NCBI GenBank assembly: GCA_034336665.1
Contig: JAPFBE010000002.1
Span: 32,219,406-32,283,405, forward strand
DNA: 64,000 nt
Origin: Luscinia megarhynchos
Taxonomy: Eukaryota; Chordata; Aves; Passeriformes; Turdidae
Direction: 5' to 3'
The notes beneath the pieces were generated by a model. That model saw only the letters and a list, made by a program, of their open reading frames with translations. It was not told the DNA's origin and did no database searches. Positions 28,601 through 40,800 of the stretch are shown piece by piece (position 1 is the first letter of the stretch; each line of letters starts with the position of its first letter). Both the position numbers and the translations under genes were made by a program.

Positions 28601-31600
28601 TGGAAATAAGGCTCATGCATCTTTTAGAAATATTGCCTTTCAGAGAGATTTTATTTCTCCAGTTCAGTGAGGAAAACATGAATTCTCTGGCATTAAGTAA
28701 ATTCCACTGCTAGAATTTAAGGACTGTGTTGATTTGCTACAGCGATTTGATCTATATCTTCTAATCTTTTCTGTTGAAATGCAACTTTAAACCAGTGCTT
28801 AGAGTAAGCAGAGGCACATGAAAATTGGCTGCTCTGCACAAAATGCTGAAGCAGGGATTTCTGCACGGGACTTGTGATCACAAGACCTGCTCAGAGCCCC
28901 CTAAGTCAGCTCTGCTTTACTGCCTGATTGTGCAGGGCAGCCAGATGCTGCCGGCTGCAGAGGGCAGTGAGAGAAGATGGGCTGAGCTCAGATGGCTCTA
29001 GCATCAGAACCCAGCTCATGCAGCACCACCTGCACCCTTTCAAGAGAGGGCTGTCTGAAATGGGCTCAAACAGGGCTCACAGGGGCTCCTCTGCCTCTCA
29101 GGCAAAAGGCATTGTGCTGAAAGGCCAGTTCCTACTTTCCTGAGGATTCACTCCTGCCAGAAAGGAGGAAGCACCCTGCATATGCTCCATATACTCCACT
29201 CTCACCAAAGAGGAAGGAGAGAGCTCTGGAGTGGAAAAGGGGAGCCACATCCTTATGCTATAGGGCTAGGAGAACTTGGGTTAACTGCAATTAAATGCAA
29301 GATAGTATATCTTTTCAGGGATAAATGAAACATTCTAAAGAAAATTGTTTCCAGCAGATGGGAAATACAAGTCACAATGAGTGAGTGTACATAGCTGCTG
29401 TATGCTGGCAGCAAAACTAGGTTTCAAGACACTCTGAATTTAGCAGAATGTAAGGACGAAATATTTTTTTTTAAGTCCTGTATCTAAGTTTAATTCTGCA
29501 TATTCTTGATCTACTTATTTCTAATGGAAATTTTTAGAAGAGGAATTTTCAAAATTAAGAGTTTCTGTGAGTTAGAAACCCACCAGAACTACTGTTCAAG
29601 ATTTTTTCACTGTACAGCAAAGGAAAATGAACTTACACTATTCCAATGCATGATAAGTCATCTTTTCTGTGACTAAGACAGAGAGGGAGTAAAGAGTAAA
29701 TACAGCATCACTCCTATTATTTATTCCTAGCAGCAGCTGTAGCCAGTTCTTTTGGATGAAAACAAAAGCAACCATCCTTAAAGACCCAAATGAACAAAAC
29801 CTTATTAACTAGGTGTCCTCTGAAAAATATAGCTTCTGCAAATAGTAGTTTACATGGGGGAAAAAAAAAAAAAGAGAAAAAAAAAGATTATTTTGTGTGT
29901 AGTTTTACTTGGATGTGAGTTTTTTTCTGTCACACAGAGTCATATGGTAAACATATAAATGTTTACTGAGGAATTTTCTAACCAATGTCATATTTATCAG
30001 CTATATTTTCTTCTACACCTAAAACAAGTTTTTACTGGAATCTGTAGCTATTACCACAGGTCCCATAAGAATTCTTTTTAATATGGTGCTTCAGAAATTT
30101 TAATATCACCAGAAGACAGCAAAGGACATTGTTATAGAAAATGCCTAAGAAGAAACCTTTTTATCAATAGTTCTCTTTAAAAGATTTCATGCATCAATAG
30201 AAAATTCTGTTTCCCCCTGTCTGGATGGGAATTATTTTCTTAGATGTTGCCTAATAATTATTTGTCTACAAACAAATTTTTAAGTCATAAAACTTTATAA
30301 CAAAAACATGTGACTCCATTTATGCAGTTTCTAGTGCCTTCAGGTAGGGCAGGGAAGGGCTTACCCAAGCCTCAACAAGTTGCACTAAGCTGTGGCAGCT
30401 GTTTCACAGATTTTTCACTATTGAACAGGTCAGCAAAGTCCATTCAAACATAAAAATGAAGATCTAAAACTCCTTCTTTCACTGAGAAAAAAACCAAGGA
30501 GCTCTTGAGTAAATGATGAGAGAAAACAAGATAAGGCAAGGCAGGAGAAGCCCTTAAGAAGGAAGAGCTGCAGGAATTCACAGCTGAGTGAATGAACTGT
30601 GCAGGAAAGGACAGAAAGCTGGAATGACAATCCCAACTCTTGGCTGAAAGCCACGAGTCTCTGATATCAAATTTCTGAATCTTTTGAAAGTCCCCCATAC
30701 AGAATCCCAGCCAATACAACAATCACATGTTTGGACTTGACTGCAAATTCCCAGTTGCTTTATTAAGTTGTGCTCATTTCACCTTTACTATCTAAACAGC
30801 AGGTTACAGCAAATGGAAGACTTCCCATCTTGCCAACTCCCATCAACATTTCCTGCCAGGGCTGGTGACTGGGAATTGTTTGGACATGAATCCATACAGA
30901 AACCCCAGACAGGAGACAAAGCCACTTGCAGTTTGACATTAATCCTAACAATACTCGAGTAAGAGCAATAGAATGCTCTCAGTAATATTATGTTACTGTA
31001 CCAGTGATCAGACAGTGGAATGAAGTGAGTTAAAATACCAGAAACCTATAATGTGTTGGAGAGACTGCAGAATCCTCAGTTCATGATCCATCAGATAGTT
31101 AGAGCTGGAAAATTAGAATGTGGCTTGTAATAACTCAGCAGACTGAAATGTGCAAGATCAGCAAGAATTTTAAATTGGTAGGGTTTTTTTTTTACTGCAT
31201 TGGTCATTTTTTTCTCCTTATATATATGTTTTATTATATTTTTTATGAATGTGTTCTATTTATATTTTAGTTATTTGAAGAATAGGTAAGAGAAATAACT
31301 GTATGCTAGTGCTTTTAACATCTATAAAAGTACACTGCAACAACAAAATTTTGAGTGATCTCAGTAATGATCTTACAGTGATATTTTGTAAGAACAGCAC
31401 ATTTTAAAATAAGACCAAGAAAAAGTAAGAAAAAAGAAAAAGAAAGGAATGGAGGTTTTATCTTTTGTCTAAGAATGTAGAATATTTTACTTTCTAAACA
31501 GAGGAAATAAAAGGTGGCAAAAAAAACCCTAAAGTATAAAAATATGCAAACTAGAAAATTTAAAAGCTCATAAATCACACTCACTGTTATCTATTGTAGT

Positions 31601-33040
31601 CTTTGTTTCAGTGTAACCCAGAACTTTCTGGACTGCAGGAAACTGCAAAGTCCTCTTGAGCCTTTGGGGTTTCCCTGTCATATCTCAGATCTGGGTTTTA
31701 TCTGCTGCCTGCAGTGTCTGCTTGAAAAGCAGGCTCCAGTTCTTTGCCTCTATCTGCAATCTGAGAGGTGCAAAAGCCCTCTAGAAACAGTCTCAGCTAC
31801 TTCCAAGAGAAAAGACAATCTGAATTGGAGGGTCTGATCCACTTGCTTTTCAAAGGCACATAGCATACAAACTGAAAAAAAATCCCAAACAAATGGATGC
31901 TCTCCATTACACCTGTATCCCTTGGATACAATTTGCATTGTGGTCCAGTATAAATAATCCTTGTAGTTCCCTATTTTTCATGCACACAAAGAACTTAAAA
32001 AAAAAAAAAATCTGTGTCTTCTTTAGAGTAAAAGCTTTATAGGAAAAATTCTGAGATAAGAAATAACTATTTACTGAGAAGATGATTTGTCTGAAATGAA
32101 CATTTTCCCCCTACTCCCTGTTGATGACAATTTATACAATAAACTGAATTGAATTGATTTACTTCTATCATATGCATATAAAAAATTATTTTTTATTTCT
32201 CACCCAGACTCTTATCTTTGAAAAGGCAGCATATCCCTAAGAGCAAAGAAAACTAATGTAGTAAAGCTTAAAATAAAAATGGAACCCTTTTTTTATATTT
32301 AACTATTCTATTCTTTGATCAAATATGTTATAAATCACTGCTACTTCTTCTGGAGATTATTGCTATTCATGGTCTTGGAGAGACCAGCAGGAAAGAAAAT
32401 TCAGGAGGGCTTAGAGGTAAAGCAAACTGAATGGTATCAATTCTTCTGCCTTGAAATTTGTTTTAATTTAATAGTGGAATATCTGCATAAACTGCACAAA
32501 GTTTTCTTTAAGAAGTGAATTGTTTGGAACTGGAGATTAAGTTGGCCAGGGAGTGGGAAGAAGAATCCACTCACAGAGCTGGGAAAATGTCTCAGATGCT
32601 TTTTCCCTCCTTTCAGTTTTTATTAATTTCAGCTTTAACTAAGGGTCATTTCATCACAATTAGCTTTGACAGGCTCTTAGTAATAGCACTTACAAGTACT
32701 CTGAAGTGTGTCATTTCCAATGAAAGACTCCCAGATTCCAGCACATCCAAGTTACTGGCACAGCACACTGCATCTCCCAGCAGAGCCATCACCCTCCAGT
32801 TTGACAACAACCTAGCTAGGATTAGGAAACAATCCCAGGGGGATTTGCACCTTGAATGCAATTTCTGTTCTCCAGGCTGCCTTGGTTTTCACTGCTGCCT
32901 ACAATCTCACCCACTGCAAGCCTCAGTCAAGGTGCACAGCAGCAATGTACATGAGTGGTGGAAGACATGCAAGATGTGCTGAGGGGCAGGGGAAGGGAAT
33001 GTGGGAATGGTTCTCAGTACAGGAGGCATTGTGGTACATG
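22646..33040. other. Intergenic, mostly AT-rich, with two GC-richer patches
   Basis: No gene is recognised. GC-richer patches occur at about 26650-26920 and 28860-29170. The first ends in TTAATAAAGACC, which could be an LTR poly(A) region, but no LTR edges are visible. Frames of 129 codons (minus, 23755-24144) and 155 codons (plus, 32515-32982) lack recognisable homology. Confidence 0.5.
29856..29886 (+). repeat. A-rich homopolymer tract
   Basis: A run of about 14 A, then GAG, then about 9 A. There is no adjoining retroposon body that I recognise, so it is not called a SINE or LINE tail. Confidence 0.75.
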
Positions 33041-33182
33041 GTGAACTGTTGGAGTCTGTAAGAGTCTCTGAATTCTTCAGAGAGAAATCAGAGAGCAGGG
33101 ATTGAATTAAAGCCTTTGGATGGATTGAAGTATATCAAACCACTCACACAAAAAGTAGAGGTGTAAGTTTAAGTTTTAGGAT

Positions 33183-33206
33183 AAGCAAGCAAGTAAGTAA
33201 GTAAGG
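33183..33206 (+). repeat. Short (AAGC/AAGT)n microsatellite
   Basis: Six tetranucleotide units, two AAGC then AAGT repeats, ending AAGG. It lies inside the candidate LTR. Confidence 0.8.
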
Positions 33207-33235
33207 ACAAGTTTTAAGTGCTTTAGAGAATAAAG

Positions 33236-33340
33236 GTCTCAGATACCAGTGTAGAAGCACGAGTTCTAGTGGAGGCTGAAAAACATAGTCCTAGACACTA
33301 GTGTTTCTGTGGAGGCTCCAGGAACATAGTTTTGGACATA
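33236..33340 (+). repeat. Imperfect tandem duplication in LTR U3
   Basis: Unit A (33236-33287, 52 bp) begins GTCTCAGATACCAGTGT and ends GGAGGCTGAAAAACATA. Unit B (33288-33328, 41 bp) begins GTCCTAGACACTAGTGT and ends GGAGGCTCCAGGAACATA. A partial third unit, GTTTTGGACATA, follows (33329-33340). Unit B lacks about 10 bp in the middle. Duplications of this kind are common in retroviral U3 enhancers. Confidence 0.7.
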
Positions 33341-33497
33341 ATAAAACTACAGTAAGAATATTGCTTACATTTTTCAGCTAGAACAAGGTAGACCACATGT
33401 GCAGTTTATACGTAACCTGGCATGCTGAGAAACCAGAATTCTAATAGGTTAAGAAGAAATGGTTCAAGTTTGTGTCTTTAGCTTGTTGGGAAGTTTG

Positions 33498-33505
33498 TAT
33501 ATAAG
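33498..33505 (+). promoter_or_regulatory. TATA box of the candidate LTR
   Basis: TATATAAG within the candidate solo LTR. A transcription start would be expected about 25-30 bp downstream, near 33530, in a pyrimidine-rich context. Activity is not shown by sequence alone. Confidence 0.4.
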
Positions 33506-33764
33506 AATCCATGCACTGGGGAAAGATTGGCTTCTTACCTTGCCTTTTGCTCCTGCTCTCTCACTTTTCCTCTCTCCTCACTGCCATCACCACTGCCAGG
33601 AGAAGACAGGAGCTGCTGCAGCAACATCTGCCCTGCCAGGACCTTCAGGAGCAGCTTCTGCTTCCAACTGGGACTTTACTGCTATTTAGGACTCTATACC
33701 AAAAACTTTAGGGTGGACTTTAACACTTGTGACTCTTTGTCTTTTGAAACTGATGTGCCTTTGC

Positions 33765-33770
33765 AATAAA
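33765..33770 (+). terminator. Poly(A) signal of the candidate LTR
   Basis: AATAAA lies 260 bp after the TATA box in the candidate LTR and is followed by a TTTATAATAAC stretch. The spacing would imply a fairly long R region. Confidence 0.4.
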
Positions 33771-33835
33771 CAACTTTATAATAACTAATAGCTGCTCAGC
33801 TCTTTAAAGAAAACAACCACAACCCGACTGTGAAC

Positions 33836-36800
33836 AATAAGCTGGGGATATCTGGAATAGCAGGCAGAGCTGTCAATGCTCCAGGCAAGCAAGAAGGATG
33901 GATGGAGCTGGAAAAGGAGGACTCATGAAAGCAGCTTATCAAGGAGCAGCAGAAGGACAGTAACAACACAGAAAAGAATAAAGAACAAAGAAGCATGGGG
34001 TTAAATAAAGACTAAAGCTAGAATGAACTATTCTGAACTATTGTGTAAGATAGGGAAACAGACATTTCAGATATGTTAGATGGGCATAGAATGTTTATGT
34101 CAAAGGATAACACCTAACAACCTTTATTTTCATTTGTACTACTTCTGCAGCTTCCTTGAAAATTATTCTAAAGACCAAAGTGAGAAACTGTGTAACATGA
34201 CTCCACATGCTGGTTCAGTAGGTGTTCCTCTTTGATGCTGGGGCTGCTTCAGCTCCTGCCAGTGCAATATCTGCTTTTAAACTTCAGGCTGATATCTCAA
34301 GTGCTTGTGCTTCTTTTCACTCCGTACTGTCTCCTTTCTGTCTTCTGGTACAGAAGCCAGAAGATTTCTCAATTTAGATTACTCTAGTCTAGATTTCTCC
34401 TCCAGAGGACCTCAGGAAGACAGAACCAGAGGAACCTCAATGCTAACCATGCATGATTTGACAAAGGGCTATACAATAAGTGCTTCAGCATCTCTTTCAC
34501 TTTCCACCTCCTTCAGTGGCCAAAAAAAAAAAAATTTCTCAAAAATGCAAAAAGCCCTTTGAAAGGTAGAATCTCGTATGTCAAATCATTTTGCTACACC
34601 ATGAGCTCACTTAATAGGTAAAGAAAATTTCATTGGCAGCCTCCCTAATGATCTTCAATTACAACAGCATGAATTCTTGAGTATTGCACTATTAAGAGTT
34701 TTAAGTTTTAAACTATATTTGTAAGTGCTTGAGCCTTCATTCTAACATGACTCTGTGTGCAGCATCTCCTTCAGGAGCTGCCAGGGCTCAGGTCCTGTCT
34801 GGTCAATGACTGCAGTTGCACAAAGAGCTGCCAGATTTTGAAAACTCTTTGACACTTCTCAGCAGTCCAAACCAGGCAGGTGGCTGTCAGCTCTCCACAT
34901 GGGCTGCCTGGGTGGAATATTAAACTACTTGAGCATTTGCTTGTGGTCTGCTCTTGTCAAAATTGATTTGTGTGTGAAACTCCCCAGTTCTTAGCCTGTA
35001 GGTGTAACACATTTCTCCAGACAAGTGTTTTGGATGATGTGCTTCACAACCAGCCATAGGGACTTTCTCCAGAGTCAGGGAGAACAGCATGAATCTCACC
35101 TTCTGGAGAAACTGGGCAAGGTCCTGGTGATCATTACCAGTGTTTGTGAGCACCCAAACAGAGGATGCAGGGATTTTACTTCATGTCAGGTGCTAACTTT
35201 TCACAGAGGTCAGGACAGGATAGTCTACCCAACAGTAGGTAATATAGGGGATGGTATTACAGTCCAGTCTTTTTATTGCTTTTCTGGAAATTAGCTCATG
35301 GCAGTGCTGGATTCTGAGTATATGGTAAATTAAGTATTTCAAAGTAACCTGAAGGCAAATTTATCTCATTTCTTCCTCTTTGAATTTGGAGAGCTTACCC
35401 TGGGAAGTCAACAATTCCATTTTGAGTGTAAATTCATCTATTTCTTATGACAGAAATACAATTTTATTCATGTTTATTAAAAGGAAAAATAAAGATATGG
35501 AATGTGATTCAGTTTCATTTCGAAGCTTCAGATGGAATTAACACAGATAGATATTAGATCCCTTCCTTCCTGGAGGAATTCTATGTAATTCTCAATAAAC
35601 CTGATAATTTTTGCAACCTGCATTTCTGACACTGGACAAAATTTTCATTAAATGTATGTAAATCTTCTAAGCACACTCTCCAAACGGGTGCAGCAGGGAT
35701 TCATTTCAGCCTTCCACTCATTCCACACACTTACAGCACTGTCCTTTCCAGGGGCAGCATGTTATCCCTGATGGAGAGTTAATAAAGGATTGCCAGTTCA
35801 GATGCAGATCTATTACACCAATGTGTGTGAGTGATTGAGTCTGATGAAGAAAATTTTTATTCACTGTGTTCCTTATATTTTTAGAGCCATACCTGGACAA
35901 ATGACAGGAAATTAGAAATAGCTGCTGTGTATGACTCTACAAGACTTAATGCCATACTTACAGGGTGAGTCTTGGCAGGCCCACTTATTGTTTTGCATTG
36001 AATATATTTGTACAAAGAGGGATGATCTGCTGCTTCTAACACAGCCCTTTGTGTTCCTGTGGACCTAAAGGAGCCACGGGCCACTGTTCTACCTCGTGGA
36101 AATACAGTAAAAGTTATGGCATTTTCTGCAAAGGTTGTAATGCAGGAGCAAGGTAAATACAAAGTGGAGGGACTAACACATCATGTTTACACAGCTTGGA
36201 TTCTGAGCCTACACAATTCTCCAGAGGCCACATAAGAAATGTGAGGCAACACCACAAACTAAAACAGGTTTTCTAAACCCTGTACAAAGGCCTTACTCAC
36301 AAGGCAATTCTTTCAGGTTTTCTCTGTTTTTCATCAACAATTGATGGCTTGTAAGTACTGAAGAAGTGTGCAGTTTACAAGTCAAGATTTTCCTGACTAA
36401 CACCTAATAATAAAAGATGCTGCCTACAAAAGGTCAGCCAAAAAATAAGTAAGTAAAGCATGTGATGACAGAAATGATCACTGGAGACAGAGAACTCTGG
36501 CACTAGACAGAAAATCCTGCCAGTGAATCATCCACTAATACAAATACACATGCTATACTTTGATAAAGCCTCTGTGTGTTGGGATAATCTTATTCCAAAA
36601 CATATGTCATTCAAACAAATTTGTTTAGATACAAAGAGAAAGGTAACTGAATGTAAATTTCAATTTGAGGGATTTTTAATTTTTAGGCTGCCAGGTAAAC
36701 TAGATTTTCTCCAACAACCAACAGATTATCTTACTTGAAAAAAAGTGTCATATGGGTAAATATAGTCTTATGAATTTCCTTTTATATGTTAAATAAACAA

Positions 36801-39039
36801 TACTGAAAAGAATATTCTGTAAGATCTTCTTTTATTCTGATATCTCCATCTTCCTATCACTTTGAAGCTTCTTTCACATCATCACCTCTGGGACAGATGG
36901 GAAAAATTAGCACAGAAGAGACATTGCCTGTGAAGTGAAGCATAACAAGCTTCAGTAATTTTCTCCAGGAAAAGGAGGGAGACCTAAAGAACTGACAGAA
37001 ACTTGAAAAAGTGAGGCAGGCTCAGACAGCAACCATAGACCTCTTCTGGTCAGTTGATTGTGGCAGATACTGCTGGATAAAAAGCACCTTTCCAGAAATT
37101 CAAGAACTTATAAGTCATTGTTTTGCACAAATACATCAGTCACAGCCTGAGAGAGCTCTGCTGTCTCTTTTACCCACACTCAGCCTCTTGAGGTGTTTCT
37201 GAGCCTTTGCTGTCATACATCCATGTTTTTGCTGTGTATATTTTTCTCCTTGTGCTTCAGTTGTGCCCTTCTAACACCTCTGAAGGAGTTCAGCTAACAT
37301 TCTAGCACTTAGATGAGGCATAATCAAACAGAGACCTACCTGGTCTTCTTCACTGTCCTGAGGCCTGATTATGTGCTATCAATTCCCTCAAAACCAGATT
37401 TATACTGATTTGCCTGAAAGTAGAAAGCTGAGAAGGCAAAAATAGTGTACTGTGAGAGGAATTGAATTCAAAGTGCTGGCATGTCACAGCTCAGCTGCAG
37501 TTTCCAAACACTGACTCTTGTGGTGACCTGCTGGGGGGTCTCAGAGAGGATCCCTTCTTTCCTTCTGGCTCCATTTGTACCCTGTACCCAGGGGTGGAAC
37601 TTCCCTAAAGGAAGGTGGAAGCACAGCTGCTCCCACCAGCTGCTCCCCACTATCCCCATAGAACAATTGCAAGTTTTGCTTTGGAGTGAGCAGTCAGCCA
37701 AGTCCACACTCACCCAGAGAGGGAGAGAAAAACAAGTCTCAGAGATCATAAGGCTGTCTATTTTCTGAAAAATAAAGGTCTAATCTATTTTTTGTCTGCT
37801 TATCATGAAGAAGATGCAGACTGTGAATCTGAGTACCACAGCAGGGCACTCAAACACACACCAGGTCAGGTTTTTCTAGCACATAATGAAGAGAACCTTG
37901 ATGGCATATTAAATTTGCTTCATTCTTTGTGTAAACACAGAGCTGTAAAGGGGACAGTCTGCAGCAATTCATCACAAATGAACAAAAGAGGTTATTTCTT
38001 TAGGACAAGGTTCTTCACACAGTTTATACAACATTTATGTTTGGACCTTTTAATTCAAACATTTTCAGTAAAGTGTGACCCTAAGACAGTGAGTATTGCC
38101 AGAAGCAGGTCATTTAACTTAGAATTCAGTTGATTTATTTGTTGACCTGGGGTGAGAGAGGGGAGGACAAGGAATCACTTTTGATAAACTTGAGCTGTGC
38201 CTGTAGGATCCTGTCTTAAAACTGTGCTGCTCCTTTTTAGCTGCCACCTGAGGGAAAACTTGAAGCTTAGCACTTGGCTTTAGGGCACAACAAACCTGGG
38301 GTTTATTTGGTTAGTGTGGAAAGTACATTTAGGAGTCTGCTACAGTTCTCATTTTCCTAAGTCTACCCTGTCTGTCTCAGAAATGCTTTTCAACAGCCCT
38401 AGGAAACCAGCATTTTTGTATGATTTCAAATTATTATTATATTATATATGAAAAAATATGAAATATCTACTTTCATTATTATTTTATTATGAGTTCAATC
38501 TTGATGTAATAACGGCTCATTCTAAAATCAAATTTGGTGTCATATGCTTTGGATTTTACAGATTATGTGGCAGTAGTTCTTAAGGCATGCCAACCCCCTT
38601 CACTTTTCAAAACATTGAACCCTTTCATCATTTTTTCGAATTTAAAAAAAACAAAGAGGGTATACTGTGCATCCCAGCCAAAATGGCTCTAAAAAGGCCA
38701 GAGGTTAAAACCAAAATCAGTTATTTCTACTTATACATCTTTACTTTGGCTCGACATGTTATTGCTTTACATAATAAAATTTATTTTGCAAATTAAATCA
38801 GAAAGTGAATAAATAGATCAAAACAAGTAAATAACAAAAACAGTTCATAAAAAAAAAACCCCAAACAAAAACTAATTCTATAAATCAACACTTTGTTGTT
38901 ACAACACATGCTCCATGACCATTTGCTGGGCATGCTACAGTTTTTCCATGCCCTTTTTGCACCAAAGAGACCAAAATCAGGCATTGCAGATCTGATCTGT
39001 CTCTCCTGAGCTGATCCCCTTCCTGGACCTGCTGGAAGT
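33836..39039. other. Intergenic, no recognisable gene
   Basis: AT-rich, unique-looking sequence between the candidate solo LTR and the CR1 at 39.04 kb. Frames up to 113 codons have no identifiable product. Confidence 0.55.
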
Positions 39040-40022
39040 GGGTCAGGCACAAAGGGTTATAGTGAATTGGGTGACACTAGATTGGTGTCACTAGTTGGGT
39101 GCCACAGGGCTCCATCCTCTACCCTGTGCTCTTCAGCATCTTCATTAACAACACGGATGCAGGAGTAGAAGGGATAGATGATATAAAACTGGGAGGAGCT
39201 GCCACTCTCTCAAAGGCAGGGAAGCCCTGCAGAGAGACCTCAACAAATTAGAGGGCTGGGAAATCACCATCAACATGAAGTAGAACAAAGGAAAACCACA
39301 GGACAACCCTGGATGAACGTACAACCTGGGAGAATGAGATGCTGGGAAGCAGTGCCATGGAAAGGGACCTGGGGGTTCTGGTCAATGCCAAGCTGACCAT
39401 GAGCCAGCAGTGCCCTGGAGCCAGGAGAGCCAACCCTGTCCTGGGGGCATCGGGCACAGCATCACAGCCAGGCAAGGGAGGGGATTGTCCTGCTCTGCTC
39501 CTGAGCTGGGGCAGCCTCACCTCCAGGGCTGGGGGCTGGTTTGGGTGACACAATGTAAAAAAGGCATTAAACTATTAGAGAGCATCCAAAGGAGGGCAAC
39601 AAAGATTGTTAAGGGCCTGGAGGGGAAGCTGTATGAGGAGCAGCTGAGGTCACTTGGCTCCATTCAGCCTGCAAAAGAAGAGACTGAGGGGAGACCTCAC
39701 TGCAGTTTCAGCTTCCTCGTGTGGGGGACAGGCAGGCACTGATCTCTTGTCTCTGGTGACCAGTGACAGGACCCAGGGGAAGGGCCTGAAGTTGTGTCAG
39801 AAAAGTTTTAGGCTGGATATCAGGCAAAGATTCTTCACCCAGAGGGTGTTTGGGCACTGGAGCAGGCTCCCCAGGGAAGTGGTCACAGCACTGATCCTGA
39901 CAGAGTTCAAGAAGCTCCTGGACAATGCTCCTCAGGAACATGGTGTGACTCCTGTGCAGGGCCAGGAGCTGGGCTGGATGATCCTTGTGGGTCCCTTCCA
40001 GCCCAACAGTCTGTGGGATTCT
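39040..40022 (+). mobile_element. CR1 LINE, 5'-truncated, with 3' terminus
   Basis: This is the clearest transposon copy in the window. It begins inside the reverse transcriptase region; the segment around 39098-39170 corresponds to the 'GSVLGPVLF-IFIN' block after the RT active-site area. It runs through the conserved ERDLGVLV-AKLTMSQQC block (about 39358-39410) and the VTSDRTQGKGLKL...FRLDIRQRFFT...HWSRLPREVV block (39754-39880). It ends with the typical CR1 tail, GGATGATCCTTGTGGGTCCC followed by a single GGGATTCT-like terminal unit at about 40015. Several frame changes and stops show that it is dead. Truncation at the 5' end is usual for CR1. Confidence 0.92.
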
Positions 40023-40039
40023 CAGTTACACATTTCCTA

Positions 40040-40800
40040 ATGAATGCTGTGCAGCATGGGTGCACTGCTGTCTCATGCTCATCTTGTTCTCCATCAGGAC
40101 TCCCAGGTCCTTGTCTGCAGAGCTGGTCACCAGCCACTCAGCCCTGAGCTTATGCTGGTGCATGGGGTTGCTCCTCCTGGTACTCAAGACTTTGTATTTC
40201 CTGTTGTTAAAGCTTGTGAGACTATTCCTCCCAGTGTGCAGGACTCAGCATTCCCCATTGCTAAACTTCATGAGACTCCTTCTGGCTTCATGCTCCAGCT
40301 TGCCAAGCTCCCTGTGAAAGACAGGACATTCAGTTTGTTGTGTAATCACTAACCTCCCTGCCCTGGCTCTGCATTATCAATCAGTGTGGTGAGATTGCAC
40401 TGCCCCATTGCTCAGGTCATCCATCATGTTGAGCATGACCAGACCCAGCACTGGCCCCTGAGCACACCCCAGTGCCTGGCCCCCAGCTGGGCTTTGTGCT
40501 GCTTGTGACAACAGTCTGAGCCCAGCATCCAGCTACTGCTCAGTCACTGTCTACACATCTAACCTGTATCTACCCTATACTTCATCACTTGTCCAAGAGG
40601 GAGCTTATAGAAGGCAACGTTGAAAGCCTTTCTAAATTCAAGATAAACAGCATGCAGTGCTCTGTCCTCACCTGCCAAGCAAGCCATCAAATTGTGTCAG
40701 ACTGTCAGACCCCATTTCCCCTTCATAAATTTATGCTGACTACTTCCCAAACACCTTCAGAGTGCCATCATATCCCTTTTGATGTTGGCAAGAACCCATA
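40040..40800 (-). mobile_element. CR1 LINE reverse-transcriptase fragment (antisense)
   Basis: Read on the minus strand this is the central part of a CR1 RT. Plus-strand landmarks include AGGACTCCCAGGTCCTTGTC (from about 40097), a block ending in CCCCTGAGCACACCCCAGTG, and AAATTTATGCTGACTACTTC near 40727, all antisense CR1 RT motifs. The 3' tail of the element is missing, because the sequence stops at the 'DLGVLV' region next to the plus-strand CR1 that ends at 40022. It is more diverged than its neighbour, which suggests an older insertion. Confidence 0.8.

Larger units (their letters stand above)
33047..33829 (+). mobile_element. Candidate solo LTR of an endogenous retrovirus
   Basis: The segment has LTR architecture on the plus strand: a U3-like part with internal duplications, a TATA box TATATAAG (33498-33505), and about 260 bp later a poly(A) signal AATAAA (33765-33770) followed by a T-rich/TGCT-containing stretch. 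The hexamer GTGAAC occurs just before the proposed TGTTGG start (33041-33046) and just after the proposed end (33830-33835), consistent with a 6-bp target-site duplication. The proposed 3' end is ...CCGACT rather than the canonical CA, so the boundaries are tentative. No primer-binding site or coding sequence follows, hence solo. Confidence 0.5.

Noticed and set aside
29856..29886. A-rich run considered as a retroposon tail
   Set aside because: No LINE/SINE body or processed transcript is recognisable upstream, and avian CR1 elements do not end in poly(A).
32515..32982. 155-codon plus-strand open frame, the longest in the window
   Set aside because: No recognisable domain, no splice or promoter context, and low-complexity composition. 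It sits just before a candidate LTR. One frame of this length is expected by chance in 64 kb.
39654..40040. 128-codon plus-strand frame with a clear protein motif
   Set aside because: It is the C-terminal part of the CR1 ORF2 remnant, not a host gene, and is covered by the CR1 feature.
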